Shown: positions 1 to 8,298 of the stretch, in pieces | Layout of the letters: each line of letters starts with the position of its first letter | How positions within the stretch are numbered: the stretch's first letter is position 1 | Assembly (NCBI GenBank): GCA_003456855.1 | Contig: DMOO01000009.1 | Coordinates: 1 to 31,634 of the forward strand | Length of the DNA: 31,634 nt | Direction: 5' to 3' | From: Sphaerochaeta sp. | GTDB taxonomy: Bacteria > Spirochaetota > Spirochaetia > Sphaerochaetales > Sphaerochaetaceae | Program-made: the position numbers and the translations under genes | Notes under the pieces: model-generated | Database searches by the model: none | The model's input: only the letters and a program-made list of their open reading frames with translations | Told to the model about the DNA's origin: nothing

Positions 1-92
1 GGCATTCCAAGGTCATGGACAGCATAGTCGAGCATAGTACCGAATGAGCTCTGGGCCTGTTGCAGATAGATTCTATCGTATGCGTGGATCAT
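1..92 (-). CDS. Small helical partner gene of the DUF3990 module (partial, cut by window edge)
   Basis: An open frame reads from an ATG at 92 leftwards off the window. It gives 30 residues, beginning MIHAYDRIYLQQAQSSFGTM and continuing LDYAVHDLGM. The start overlaps the 3' end of the DUF3990 gene by 20 nt. A GAGGAG Shine-Dalgarno sequence lies about 10 nt upstream (rc of 103-108), with a second AAAGG closer in. The N-terminus resembles, from memory, a family of roughly 75-residue helical proteins of unknown function often encoded beside DUF3990 genes in gut bacteria. I infer it is the second gene of a two-gene unit, possibly an antitoxin or accessory factor. Most of the protein lies outside the window, so neither function nor length can be confirmed. 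Confidence 0.6.
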   Translation of the reverse strand, partial: MIHAYDRIYLQQAQSSFGTMLDYAVHDLGM

Positions 93-750
93 TGCCTTTG
101 AACTCCTCGTCGATTATCTGTGAGATGAAGATGTCTCCCTTCTGTCTTCTGTTCCTTTCAACATCAAGGTACTGTCTTCTTGCATCCTCATCCCTCTTTG
201 CACGTTTCTCATACCATTCCCGGCTCTGTACAACCTCGTATCCATCGAAAGCGATGCGATCGAAGGCCTTTTTGCTCTTCAGGACTATCTGCTCTCCAAG
301 GTCACCGAGCATCATGGCATTCGAAAGCTGCCTTAGGGAGATGCTGCCGCTTATGAAGTCCTGCGCAAAGGAGAAATAGCTGTCATCGGCCCTATAGCCT
401 CTGATCAGGTCATAATCCTTGAAATTGACCTGAAAGTTCTCCAGCAGGTACTCCTTTCCCTCCAAGGCAAGGGGTGATCTTATTTCGAAGACCCTGTTCT
501 CAAGCAGTATTGAAAGCCAATGGAGAACGTTGTATCCCTCTGTGTTGAGATTCAGGATGGACAGTCCTTCGGTTTCAATTGAATATCGGTTCACATAGCC
601 ATCCCTGTTTTCCCGGACGGCCCATTCCTTGGCCATGTCAGGGTGCTCAGTGCAATAGAACCCAAGGCCAAAGTCATTCATCCTCTTTCCGGATCCAAAA
701 CAAGGCTTCTCTACAATCAGTGATGAACCATGGTACAATCGCATCTTCAT
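73..750 (-). CDS. DUF3990 family protein, ADP-ribosyltransferase-like
   Basis: This 225-residue protein has no signal peptide or membrane segment. Residues 5-8 (LYHG) and 27-34 (FGLGFYCT) match the N-terminal halves of the ADP-ribosyltransferase fold, where H7 and Y32 would line the NAD pocket. A GYRADDSYF block follows at about 118-126, and GDLGEQIVL (149-157) may hold the third-position polar residue. These are hallmarks of DUF3990, a family of uncharacterised proteins thought to be ART-like and commonly found in small accessory or toxin-antitoxin-like loci. Residues 178-205 form a highly charged, probably helical tail. The next gene overlaps its 3' end. The ATG at 750 lies only 5 nt after a TATAAT box and has no Shine-Dalgarno at usual spacing, unless the AGGAG inside the inverted repeat at 760-775 serves. 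Family assignment is fairly safe; toxin activity is inference. Confidence 0.75.
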   Translation of the reverse strand: MKMRLYHGSSLIVEKPCFGSGKRMNDFGLGFYCTEHPDMAKEWAVRENRDGYVNRYSIETEGLSILNLNTEGYNVLHWLSILLENRVFEIRSPLALEGKEYLLENFQVNFKDYDLIRGYRADDSYFSFAQDFISGSISLRQLSNAMMLGDLGEQIVLKSKKAFDRIAFDGYEVVQSREWYEKRAKRDEDARRQYLDVERNRRQKGDIFISQIIDEEFKGNDPRIR

Positions 751-755
751 GGTTA

Positions 756-784
756 ATTATACTCCTATGGGAGTACAAGGGCAA
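756..784 (-). promoter_or_regulatory. Promoter of the DUF3990 operon (leaderless type)
   Basis: On the minus strand TTGCCC (rc of 779-784), a 17-nt spacer and a perfect TATAAT (rc of 756-761) make a good sigma-70-like promoter. Only 5 nt separate the -10 box from the ATG at 750, so transcription should begin at or next to the start codon. Confidence 0.6.
760..775. promoter_or_regulatory. Inverted repeat inside the DUF3990 promoter, candidate operator
   Basis: TACTCC-TATG-GGAGTA is a perfect 6-bp inverted repeat with a 4-bp centre. It sits in the spacer between the -35 and -10 boxes and overlaps the -10. A protein bound here would block RNA polymerase, as expected for autoregulation by a toxin-antitoxin pair. 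The binding partner is unknown. Confidence 0.5.
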
Positions 785-861
785 GGAAGAACTTTTTGAA
801 TTGAGTTGATGTCGTACTGGTTTCGAGTTTCCTCAATTGTGGTTTTGTGCAATAATGCTTT

Positions 862-867
862 TATATT
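862..867 (+). promoter_or_regulatory. Possible -10 box of the pepT operon
   Basis: TATATT lies 17 nt upstream of the pepT start and its GAGGAG ribosome site (872-877). The best -35 candidate is TTGTGG at 837-842 with a long 19-nt spacer, so the promoter call is weak. The rest of the 751-884 gap holds only the DUF3990 promoter. Confidence 0.35.
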
Positions 868-884
868 AATAGAGGAGATTAGGA

Positions 885-2111
885 ATGTTCAAAGCAGAGG
901 TTCTGGAGCGTTTTCTGAGATATGCGGTTGTCGATACCATGAGCATCGAGTCGTTGGCGGACAAGAAGCACCCGTCGTTTGAAGGTGAATGGGACCTTCT
1001 CCGTTTGCTGGAGGGCGAACTCAAGGGCTTCGGCCTGACCGATGTCTGTCTGGACGAGCACGGCTATCTTCTGGCCCGTGTGCCTGCAACCGATGCCGGA
1101 CTTCCTGCAATTGCATTCAGTTCCCATGTCGACACCGCAGACGATGTCGATGGCAACCACGTCAAGCCGGTTGTCAACGACTACAAGGGCGGAGACATCA
1201 AGCTGAAGAACGGCCTGGTCATCGAGGCTGCAACCAACCCTGAACTTCCTCAGTACGCAGGGTCGAAGATCATCACATCAGAGGGTGACACCCTTCTTGG
1301 TTGTGACGACAAGGGTGGAATCGCGGAGATCATGACAGCTGTGTCATATCTGGTCAAGCATCCTGAGATCAAGCACGGAGAGATTGAGGTTCTCTTCTCA
1401 CCGGACGAGGAGACCGGCTTCGGCATGGACTTCTTCGATGCAAAGCGCCTTCATGCAAAGGCCTTCTACACTGTCGACGGCGGCGAGCGCTACGTGATCG
1501 AGGAGGAGTGCTTCAACGCTGCAACTGTGAAGGTCCACTTCTCCGGAGTCTCCTATCATCTTGGTGCCGCAAGAGGCAGGATGGTCAACGCACTGACCAT
1601 GGCGGCATCGTTCATCACAGCACTTCCGCAGGCTGAGAGCCCTGAAGCAACTGATGGTCGCTACGGCTACTACTGCGCACAGAACGCAAGCGGAAACGCA
1701 ACCGAGTTCGATGTCACCCTGTACCTCAGGGACTTTGACTATGACAATCTGATGAGAAGGATCGAGGTCCTCAAGAGCCTTGGAAAGACAATCGAGGCCC
1801 TGTACTACGGCGGAAAGGTCACAGTCGACGCAAAGGTCAGCTACCTGAACATGGGAGATGCCGCAAAGAAGAGCCCTAAGGCGATCGACGCAATATTCGA
1901 GGCTGGAAAGGTCCTGGGCCAGCCTCTTAGAACAGAGATCATCAGAGGTGGCACGGACGGCTCCAGAATCGCCGAGATGGCCGGAATTCCATGTCCGAAC
2001 CTGTACACCGGTGGACACAACTACCACAGCAGATATGAATGGGCAGCACTGGATGCAATGAACGACAGCGTCGCCCTCATTGTAGAGATCATCAAGCAGT
2101 GGGCCAACTAA
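885..2111 (+). CDS. pepT: Peptidase T (tripeptide aminopeptidase, M20B)
   Basis: This 408-residue cytosolic di-zinc aminopeptidase removes the N-terminal residue of tripeptides, and its length is typical of PepT. The metal-site motifs are all present: SHVDTADD gives H81 and D83; GCDDKGG gives D141, the bridging aspartate; PDEETG gives E175 (general base) and E176; D198 lies in TVDGG; and GGHNYHSRYE gives H378. RGGTDGSR, a substrate-binding block near residues 352-359, is also intact. The start is fixed by GAGGAG at 872-877, 7 nt upstream of the ATG. The stop codon is one base from the GTG of the next gene, so pepT heads an operon with two envelope proteins and a large metalloprotease. Confidence 0.95.
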   Translation: MFKAEVLERFLRYAVVDTMSIESLADKKHPSFEGEWDLLRLLEGELKGFGLTDVCLDEHGYLLARVPATDAGLPAIAFSSHVDTADDVDGNHVKPVVNDYKGGDIKLKNGLVIEAATNPELPQYAGSKIITSEGDTLLGCDDKGGIAEIMTAVSYLVKHPEIKHGEIEVLFSPDEETGFGMDFFDAKRLHAKAFYTVDGGERYVIEEECFNAATVKVHFSGVSYHLGAARGRMVNALTMAASFITALPQAESPEATDGRYGYYCAQNASGNATEFDVTLYLRDFDYDNLMRRIEVLKSLGKTIEALYYGGKVTVDAKVSYLNMGDAAKKSPKAIDAIFEAGKVLGQPLRTEIIRGGTDGSRIAEMAGIPCPNLYTGGHNYHSRYEWAALDAMNDSVALIVEIIKQWAN

Positions 2112-2112
2112 G

Positions 2113-2766
2113 GTGAAGAAGGTCCTGGCTGCTCTTATCCTGTGCCTCGTTCTGGTTTTGTCTGTTTTTGCGGACTCACTGGTCTACGTATATGGAAACA
2201 GCATCTCGTCAAATGACTTCACTGCTACGCCAAAGCGTGGACAGGTGTTTGTCGACGAGAGCTCAAATGTGATCATAGTCAAGAGCGTCAGAGACGACAT
2301 CGTCGTGTTCGACAAGCTTGTCTCAAGGGATGATTACCAGAGAAATAGTAGTCTGAGTCCTAGAGGACCACTTAATTCTTTGAATATCATTGGCTCTTTA
2401 GGGTATTCTTTTGTTTCATACAGTATCACATCGCCGATCTATCCGTTCTGCCCTGTGGTGATGGTGGGAGCAAGCTACGGCAATACCCTTGGAATCTCTG
2501 TTGTGGCCTTGGCGGGTCTTGATGTGATGGTTCCCATAGCACGTCTGTGGGATTCCGAGAACACCTTCATAGAGAACGGCAAGCTGGTTGGATGGGGAGC
2601 TGTGGGAGCATCGATCTCCTCTGCGGTAACCTTTGCCTCCGGTTATGGTTTTTCCTATAGGCACAACATCGGGAATTTCAATTGGGAGGTCGGAGCCGCC
2701 TGGCTTCTTCTCAGTGGAAAAGGTAGTGAGTTCTCACCGTATATAGGAGTTGGATTGAGTCTATGA
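2113..2766 (+). CDS. Secreted beta-rich protein of unknown function, possible outer-membrane barrel
   Basis: I do not recognise a named family. The 217-residue product starts with a clear signal peptide (KK, then a hydrophobic core, cleavage likely after VFA, residue 20). A short soluble part (21-85) follows, then about 130 residues of alternating hydrophobic/glycine-rich strands ending in SPYIGVGLSL, as in small outer-membrane barrels. It starts with GTG one base after the pepT stop and has no strong ribosome site, suggesting translational coupling. It ends in an ATGA overlap with the lipoprotein gene. An AT-richer stretch with different codon choice lies at about 2340-2415. Outer-membrane location is inferred from strand pattern only. 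Confidence 0.7.
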   Translation: MKKVLAALILCLVLVLSVFADSLVYVYGNSISSNDFTATPKRGQVFVDESSNVIIVKSVRDDIVVFDKLVSRDDYQRNSSLSPRGPLNSLNIIGSLGYSFVSYSITSPIYPFCPVVMVGASYGNTLGISVVALAGLDVMVPIARLWDSENTFIENGKLVGWGAVGASISSAVTFASGYGFSYRHNIGNFNWEVGAAWLLLSGKGSEFSPYIGVGLSL

Positions 2767-4175
2767 GAAGGCGTTGTAGAAGACTGATTCCGGCATTGCT
2801 CTTGGCAGTGCTGGGTCTGTTCGTCCTTACGGGGTGCACATCCTTCAGCGCAATCCTTAAATCCAACTTCTCTGGTCTTCCGATCTGGTACTACGACCCT
2901 GAGGTCAACACGGGGAAGAACAACACCGGAATGGTCGGCGAAGGCCACGCCTCGACTGAGAGGCAGGCTGAGCTTCTTGCCTATTCAGATATAATCGAGC
3001 AGCTGTCCATTGCAACAGGATCGGATCTTGGTCAGGAGGCCTACAGGGAGCTCAGCGTCCTTGGAACGATCTCCCAGATTGGTCTTAGCATCAATGACGG
3101 ATACACTGCAACCCAGGAAGGCCAGGTCACGGTCTATCTCCATGCAGTGATCAACAGGGAACTTCTGGATCTTGAGACCTCTGACGAGACGAAGCGTAGG
3201 GCTGCACTTGCGGCGGAGATCGAGAGCCTCGTCCTAGAGGGTGACGAGTATGTCAAATCCGGAAAGGAGCTTCGTGCAGTCAGCAACTACATGAAGGTCA
3301 TGGCATTGGGCATCGGAGAGGACTACATAAACTCCGAGTACTCCTTCGACGAGCTCTATGACGTTGTGGTGGAGCTTCTGGAAAGCATCACAACAGCTGT
3401 GGTGAACCCAAGGCCCTCGGCGGCAACATGTACAATATCGCTTACAAGGAAGGGGACCTTCGTGTCATCTGCGGTATCCAGTGCAGAAGTCCTGGCCACC
3501 TACAAGGCTGTGGACACCACAGGAACTGAATACCAGGACAGCTTCGTCTACCTTACCGATTCCGATGGAACCTTCTCGTTCACATCCATAAACGGATCTC
3601 TTGCAAGAAGCGGAAGCATCGCATTCTCGTTGAACCTGTCAAGTGAGCTTGCAGCTCTGGCTTCTGCACCTGACCAGGAGAAGGTCCAGGCTCTGTCCTC
3701 ACTGATAGCCTCCAAGTCGGTGGTGTTCAACTATTCCAAGTCCTATACTCTTGGGAGTCTGGCCACTGCTGTAATAGAGCATGACAAGCTGGGTTACGTG
3801 ACAGGTTCCACGGACATATCCGATTACATCGCGGATATGATGAAGGCTGACGGCTTCCAGGCCGCCTCCTTCCATGCAGAGCTTGATGACGAGCTTGATG
3901 TCCTTTACGAGTTCAACCACAGCGGAAGAACCGAGAACTGTCTGCTTGTCATCCGCATCGGACTCTTGGATTCCGTATCATCAAGTACAGGCGTTGTGGC
4001 TGCCAGCGCCGAGGGACTTGTGTCCCTGTACCAGTGCAGTACATCAAAACTTCTGTACCAGAGTGATGTCATCTACTCAAGCGCCTTCGGTGAGACGGAG
4101 GAGGCTGCAATCCAGAGCGCCTTCAAGAAACTCGCCGATATAGCCTACACACTGGTCAAGGCAGTCTATGTTTGA
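2763..4175 (+). CDS. LPP20-like lipoprotein
   Basis: This 470-residue protein has a lipoprotein signal: a positively charged start (RRRCRR), a hydrophobic core and an LTGC lipobox with lipidated C25. The segment at about 38-135 (PIWYYDPE, then GMVGEGHASTERQAELLAYSD and a later TVYLHAVINRELL) resembles the LPP20/LptE-like fold seen in many spirochaete lipoproteins, in which aromatic-rich and 'G.G.A' segments precede a helix of alanine-rich 'AEA' type. The rest (about 140-470) is alpha/beta material I cannot assign. It overlaps its upstream neighbour by 4 nt and the M16C gene by 8 nt, so the three are co-translated. The likely location is an envelope membrane facing the periplasm. LPP20 membership is moderately sure; the role is unknown. 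Confidence 0.7.
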   Translation: MRRRCRRLIPALLLAVLGLFVLTGCTSFSAILKSNFSGLPIWYYDPEVNTGKNNTGMVGEGHASTERQAELLAYSDIIEQLSIATGSDLGQEAYRELSVLGTISQIGLSINDGYTATQEGQVTVYLHAVINRELLDLETSDETKRRAALAAEIESLVLEGDEYVKSGKELRAVSNYMKVMALGIGEDYINSEYSFDELYDVVVELLESITTAVVNPRPSAATCTISLTRKGTFVSSAVSSAEVLATYKAVDTTGTEYQDSFVYLTDSDGTFSFTSINGSLARSGSIAFSLNLSSELAALASAPDQEKVQALSSLIASKSVVFNYSKSYTLGSLATAVIEHDKLGYVTGSTDISDYIADMMKADGFQAASFHAELDDELDVLYEFNHSGRTENCLLVIRIGLLDSVSSSTGVVAASAEGLVSLYQCSTSKLLYQSDVIYSSAFGETEEAAIQSAFKKLADIAYTLVKAVYV

Positions 4176-7044
4176 TCTGATCAAGGAAACCCCGATGCCC
4201 GAATACGAGGGCACTTCATTCCACTATGTCCATCAGGGCACAGGCATGGAGGTCTTCCATATAAGGAACAGCAACCAGGAGCGCTGCTGCGTCTTCATGT
4301 TCAACACTCCGTCGGAGGACAGCAAGGGTGTCGCCCATATCCTGGAGCATACTGTGCTCTGCGGCTCAAGGCGCTTTCCTGTCAAGGATCCGTTCTCTCA
4401 GGTTCTGCTCTCCAGCCCGAACACCTTTCTGAATGCAATAACCTTCACGGACAAGACTATGTATCCGTTTGCCTCTCCGCTGAAGAAGGACTTCGACATA
4501 CTGTTCGACATCTACTCAGATGCTGTGTTCGATCCTCTTCTTCGGAAGCAGTCCTTCTATCAGGAAGGGATAAGAAGCTTTGAGGGCAAGTACGACGGGG
4601 TGGTCTTCAACGAGATGTGCGGAGGCCGGAGCACCGAGGACTCCGTGGTGCAGGCAAACCTGACCAAGGAGATGTTCTGTGGAACACCTTATGAGTTCGA
4701 TTCCGGCGGAGACCCTTACTGCATTCCGGATCTGACATATGAGGAGTATCTTGAGCGCTACCGCAAATGGTACAGCCCATCCAACTGCAGGCTCTTTCTC
4801 TTCGGGGATCTTGATACCTCTGAATATCTGGACAAGTTGGAGGAAAGATACCTTAACAACCGCCAAAAAGGCGAGAAAATCATTCCTAAATCGGAAAACT
4901 ATCTGCAAGAACAATTGAAACCTATGCGCGTTAAGGCCACTTGCCCAGCTGGAGATTCCAGAAGTGTTGTGCTTACCTGGCTGACTTCCTGCGGCTCTGA
5001 TCCCTTGGAGGTGCTGACTGCATCGGTGCTTGTGGACATACTCCTTGGAAATCCTGGAGCCCCGCTTTACAAGGCAATAATGGAATCCGGACTCGGAGAG
5101 GACCTGAATCCTCTAAGCGGAACGGATGTGGACAGCCCTGTTCTGACTTTCTCAGCAGGTTTCAGCCATGCCAAGGAGGGCAGGGAGGATGATATAGAGG
5201 CCTTCCTTATCGACCAGATAAAAGGCTATGTGCGAGATGGTCTTCCTGAGGATGCCGTCAAGGCCGCAATCAAGCGCCTTGAGTTCAAGATCCAGGAGAT
5301 CCCCGGAGACGGCCTTCCGTTCGGAATTGCAACCTGCCTCAAGGCTGCACGCTGCTGGCTCAGGGGACAGGACCCGGAGCTTGGGGTAGCCAACATCAGC
5401 AGGCTTGAAAGGCTCAAGGCAAAGGTCGCCCAGGGAAGATACTTCGAGTCCTGGATGGACAGGTATCTTCTCCAGAACGACAGGCGCTGTCTTCTGACCG
5501 TGGAGTCTGATGACCAGTATGACGAGAAGTTCCAGGCCTCGTTGCAGGAGAAGCTGGAGATGCAGAGGGCGATGGGTCTGATGGCTTCGGAAGAGGACCG
5601 CCTTGCCTATGAGAATTTCGTCAACACCCCTGACTCCCCGGAGGCCCTTGCAACCATAGAGAGGATAACCAGAGAGGATCTTCCAAGAAGCATCAAGAGC
5701 TATCACAACAACCTCCACAAGCTTGCCACAGGCGCTAGGCTCTACACCTACAATGTGTTCACAAGAGGTATAGTCTATCTGAGTCTTGCCTTCGATACAA
5801 AGGGTTTGTCGGAGTCCGAGAAACGTCTGCTACCGCTTCTGGTCAGAGCCATGCAGATGTGCGGCACGAAGAGGCTAGATTTCACACAGCTCAGCACCCA
5901 GATCAAGATGCTCACCGGAAGCTTCTTCATGTACCCGAGCGCAGGTGCCGACAGGCATCACAAACCGGTCAGTCTGGTGGTGGTAAAGGCCAAGATGCTG
6001 GAGTCCGATCTGGTGGATGCGATGGACCTTGTGGCGGAGCTTCTGACCGACCCGGACTTCAGTGATTTCTCAAGGCTCAAGGCCTCTCTTTCGGACATGA
6101 TAACAGAGTTCGAGAGCGGCTACACCTACAGCGGAAACTCCTATGCGGTGATGAACGCCTCAAGCATTTTCTCAGCTACGGCAATGGAGAGCGAGATCAA
6201 CATGGGCACTGCCCAGTGGTTCTACCTTTCGGCCTTGAAGAAGGATCTGGAAGAGGGTGAAACCACCTGGAAAAGTTTGTCAGCATCGCTTACTAAGCTC
6301 TGGAGCAAGGTGTTCACACAGCGTGCCATGAAGGTCCATGTGGGCAGCGAGATGGACGAGGATAAACTTGTGCAAATCGTTTCTATATTTGCAGATAAGT
6401 TCAAGGTCGGTAAGTTTGTAAGGACTTCTTCCTATTATAGGAACTTCAAGAATCCTACTGCTGTGGGCAGTGTGGACAGACCTATTGTGTATACGGTGCC
6501 CTCTGGTCCTGCCTTCAATGCCCTTGCGGTGCACTTTGTAAGGACCACTGAGAAAGACTATGTGGCCTCGGCACTGCTGTCATCTGTGCTCTCGTCGGGC
6601 TATCTGTGGAACACGGTGCGTGGTGTGAACGGGGCCTATGGAGTGGAGAGCCACGTTGACGGGATGGAGGATCTTTTCGTCTTCTCGACCTATCGTGACC
6701 CGGGTGTGAAGCAGTCCTTCAAGGCCTTCAGGGAGGCCCTGTCCCAGGAGCTTGACGAGGACGAGATCGAGTACGCCATCGTCACAATTATTGGCAGGGA
6801 GATAAGACCTCTCTCGCCTCAGTCCAAGAGCTCCGAGGCCTTCAGGAGAATGCTCTACGGAATGGGCTCCGGGCTGTACCTCAGACGCAGACGTCTTCTG
6901 CTCCAGATGAGCAGGTCCGACCTGGAGGCCTCGGCAGCCAAGATAGCCGCCGTGATGGACAAGGACAGCAGCGTCACAATAGTGTGCGGCTCGGACATGG
7001 CCAAAAAACTGAAATCTCTGAAAACCATTGCTCTTCCTGTTTGA
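4168..7044 (+). CDS. M16C metalloprotease (PreP/falcilysin-like)
   Basis: This 958-residue zinc protease of the presequence-protease subfamily has the length usual for a single-chain M16C enzyme that forms a clamshell around peptides. The inverted zinc motif H57-I-L-E60-H61 is intact. FNEMCGG (about 147-153) carries the distal glutamate region, and GTPYEFDSGGDPYCIPDLTY follows. In the C-terminal half GAYGVESHVDG and FSTYRDPG match the conserved Arg/Tyr substrate-gripping region. No signal peptide is visible, so it probably degrades peptides in the cytoplasm, although its operon partners are exported. It starts inside the end of the lipoprotein gene. AT-rich codon patches occur at about 4860-4935 and 6355-6445. 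No terminator is visible after it. Confidence 0.93.
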   Translation: MFDLIKETPMPEYEGTSFHYVHQGTGMEVFHIRNSNQERCCVFMFNTPSEDSKGVAHILEHTVLCGSRRFPVKDPFSQVLLSSPNTFLNAITFTDKTMYPFASPLKKDFDILFDIYSDAVFDPLLRKQSFYQEGIRSFEGKYDGVVFNEMCGGRSTEDSVVQANLTKEMFCGTPYEFDSGGDPYCIPDLTYEEYLERYRKWYSPSNCRLFLFGDLDTSEYLDKLEERYLNNRQKGEKIIPKSENYLQEQLKPMRVKATCPAGDSRSVVLTWLTSCGSDPLEVLTASVLVDILLGNPGAPLYKAIMESGLGEDLNPLSGTDVDSPVLTFSAGFSHAKEGREDDIEAFLIDQIKGYVRDGLPEDAVKAAIKRLEFKIQEIPGDGLPFGIATCLKAARCWLRGQDPELGVANISRLERLKAKVAQGRYFESWMDRYLLQNDRRCLLTVESDDQYDEKFQASLQEKLEMQRAMGLMASEEDRLAYENFVNTPDSPEALATIERITREDLPRSIKSYHNNLHKLATGARLYTYNVFTRGIVYLSLAFDTKGLSESEKRLLPLLVRAMQMCGTKRLDFTQLSTQIKMLTGSFFMYPSAGADRHHKPVSLVVVKAKMLESDLVDAMDLVAELLTDPDFSDFSRLKASLSDMITEFESGYTYSGNSYAVMNASSIFSATAMESEINMGTAQWFYLSALKKDLEEGETTWKSLSASLTKLWSKVFTQRAMKVHVGSEMDEDKLVQIVSIFADKFKVGKFVRTSSYYRNFKNPTAVGSVDRPIVYTVPSGPAFNALAVHFVRTTEKDYVASALLSSVLSSGYLWNTVRGVNGAYGVESHVDGMEDLFVFSTYRDPGVKQSFKAFREALSQELDEDEIEYAIVTIIGREIRPLSPQSKSSEAFRRMLYGMGSGLYLRRRRLLLQMSRSDLEASAAKIAAVMDKDSSVTIVCGSDMAKKLKSLKTIALPV

Positions 7045-7056
7045 CGTATAATCGTA

Positions 7057-7062
7057 TATAAT
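7057..7062 (+). promoter_or_regulatory. -10 box upstream of cdaA
   Basis: A perfect TATAAT lies 35 nt before the cdaA ATG, inside a short AT-rich gap after the M16C stop. The -35 region is poor (TTCCTG at 7034-7039, 17-nt spacer). A second TATAAT-like box at 7047-7052 overlaps this region. Confidence 0.45.
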
Positions 7063-7097
7063 TTAAAAGTCCCACTTTCGGGAAGCGAGGAGTTGCA

Positions 7098-7898
7098 ATG
7101 CCAGTAACCATAATTGACTGGATCAGAGCAGCCGCACAGGTTGTTCTGCTTACGGTGTTCTTCTACAACGCATACATTGCGCTGGCCCAGAACAGGGCCA
7201 CACAGCTCATCAGGTCCGTTCTGATCTATGTGTTCGTCTACTTCTTCTGCAGACTTACGGGTCTCAGCGTCATGGAGAAGGTCCTCAGGGTCTGTGCAGT
7301 CCCTGCCGCCGTATTCCTGGCGGTTGTCTATCAGCCGGAGCTCAGAAGAACCTTCACCCCTGGTGTCAGACGCAACAGACTCTTCAGAATCGGTGGTGCA
7401 CAGACCTCATCAGACCAGATCGAGACCATCCTCAACGCCTGCCAGCGTCTTGTCCAGTCCAAGCGTGGTGCATTGATCGTCTTCCCTAGAAAGCTGGCTC
7501 TCAAGAACATCATCGACAGTGGAACAAGGGTCAACGCCGATATCTCAAGCGCCTTGATCGTCACGGTCTTCGACCACGACACTCCGCTCCATGACGGAGC
7601 AATGATCATCCAGGGCTCCAAGATCATCGCAGCAGGATGCTATCTTCCGCTCTCAGGTCAGACGGACATAAGGGCATCGTTCGGAACAAGACACAGAGCC
7701 GCCCTCGGAATGGCCGAGGAATCCGATGCCGCAATCATCGTCGTCTCCGAGGAGACCGGTGCAATCTCTCTGGCATGTAACGGGAACCTCTACTACGATC
7801 TCTCCCACGACGAGATAAAGAGCATGCTGCTCTCACTGTTCAACTACCTTGACGTGCAGCCGAATTCATCAGAGGAGGCCCGTAGCGATGCGCAGTAA
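7098..7898 (+). CDS. cdaA: Diadenylate cyclase CdaA (c-di-AMP synthase)
   Basis: This 266-residue membrane enzyme condenses two ATP into cyclic di-AMP, a second messenger for potassium/osmolyte balance and envelope homeostasis. Three hydrophobic segments occupy about residues 10-30, 38-56 and 62-78. The DAC domain follows, with the catalytic DGA at 166-168 and the RHR motif at 198-200 (GTRHRAALG). GAGGAG lies 7 nt upstream of the ATG. ybbR overlaps its 3' end, the classic pairing in which YbbR modulates CdaA. In many Firmicutes glmM is third; here acpS is, so this operon lacks glmM. Family and catalytic residues are clear. Confidence 0.95.
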   Translation: MPVTIIDWIRAAAQVVLLTVFFYNAYIALAQNRATQLIRSVLIYVFVYFFCRLTGLSVMEKVLRVCAVPAAVFLAVVYQPELRRTFTPGVRRNRLFRIGGAQTSSDQIETILNACQRLVQSKRGALIVFPRKLALKNIIDSGTRVNADISSALIVTVFDHDTPLHDGAMIIQGSKIIAAGCYLPLSGQTDIRASFGTRHRAALGMAEESDAAIIVVSEETGAISLACNGNLYYDLSHDEIKSMLLSLFNYLDVQPNSSEEARSDAQ

Positions 7899-8298
7899 GT
7901 TCTTCCAGAAGGTCTTCTACAACTGGCAGATCAAGCTGATCTGCTTCATCCTGGCCATCTTCGTGTACTTCGTCCTTGTATTCTCGATCCAGACATCAAG
8001 GAAGGTATCACTCCCTGTTGAGGTGAAGCTCCCTGCAGGCTACACGGCAACCAGCAACATCCCTTCAAGCATCGATCTGATCATCCAGGGAACAGAGGAC
8101 CAAATCTATATGATCGACGCCTCAAGCATCTATCTCACAGTGGACTTCTCAACCGTCAACCGTGAGGGAATCAACTATGCAACAGTGGAGATCGACACTG
8201 GTGATCTGCAGAAATACGTGAACACCTCGGAGATCTCAATCTATACCAAACCAAGCCAGGTCAGGGTCTACTTCGTCAGTTCGGAGGCTGCCCAGTGA
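7888..8298 (+). CDS. YbbR-domain protein, CdaA partner (CdaR-like)
   Basis: A 136-residue protein with one N-terminal membrane helix (about 14-34) and a single YbbR-type beta domain outside the membrane (about 40-130). Firmicute CdaR usually carries several YbbR repeats, so this is a minimal form. I chose the ATG at 7888 because AGAGGAGG (7871-7878) stands 9 nt upstream and residues from there form a normal N-in signal anchor; an in-frame ATG at 7849 would add 13 unlikely residues. It overlaps cdaA by 11 nt and shares GTGA with acpS. By analogy it binds CdaA in the membrane and tunes c-di-AMP output. Confidence 0.85.
   Translation: MRSKFFQKVFYNWQIKLICFILAIFVYFVLVFSIQTSRKVSLPVEVKLPAGYTATSNIPSSIDLIIQGTEDQIYMIDASSIYLTVDFSTVNREGINYATVEIDTGDLQKYVNTSEISIYTKPSQVRVYFVSSEAAQ

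Noticed and set aside
7041..7046. TTGACG as a -35 box for cdaA
   Set aside because: Only 10 nt separate it from the TATAAT at 7057, too short for sigma-70.
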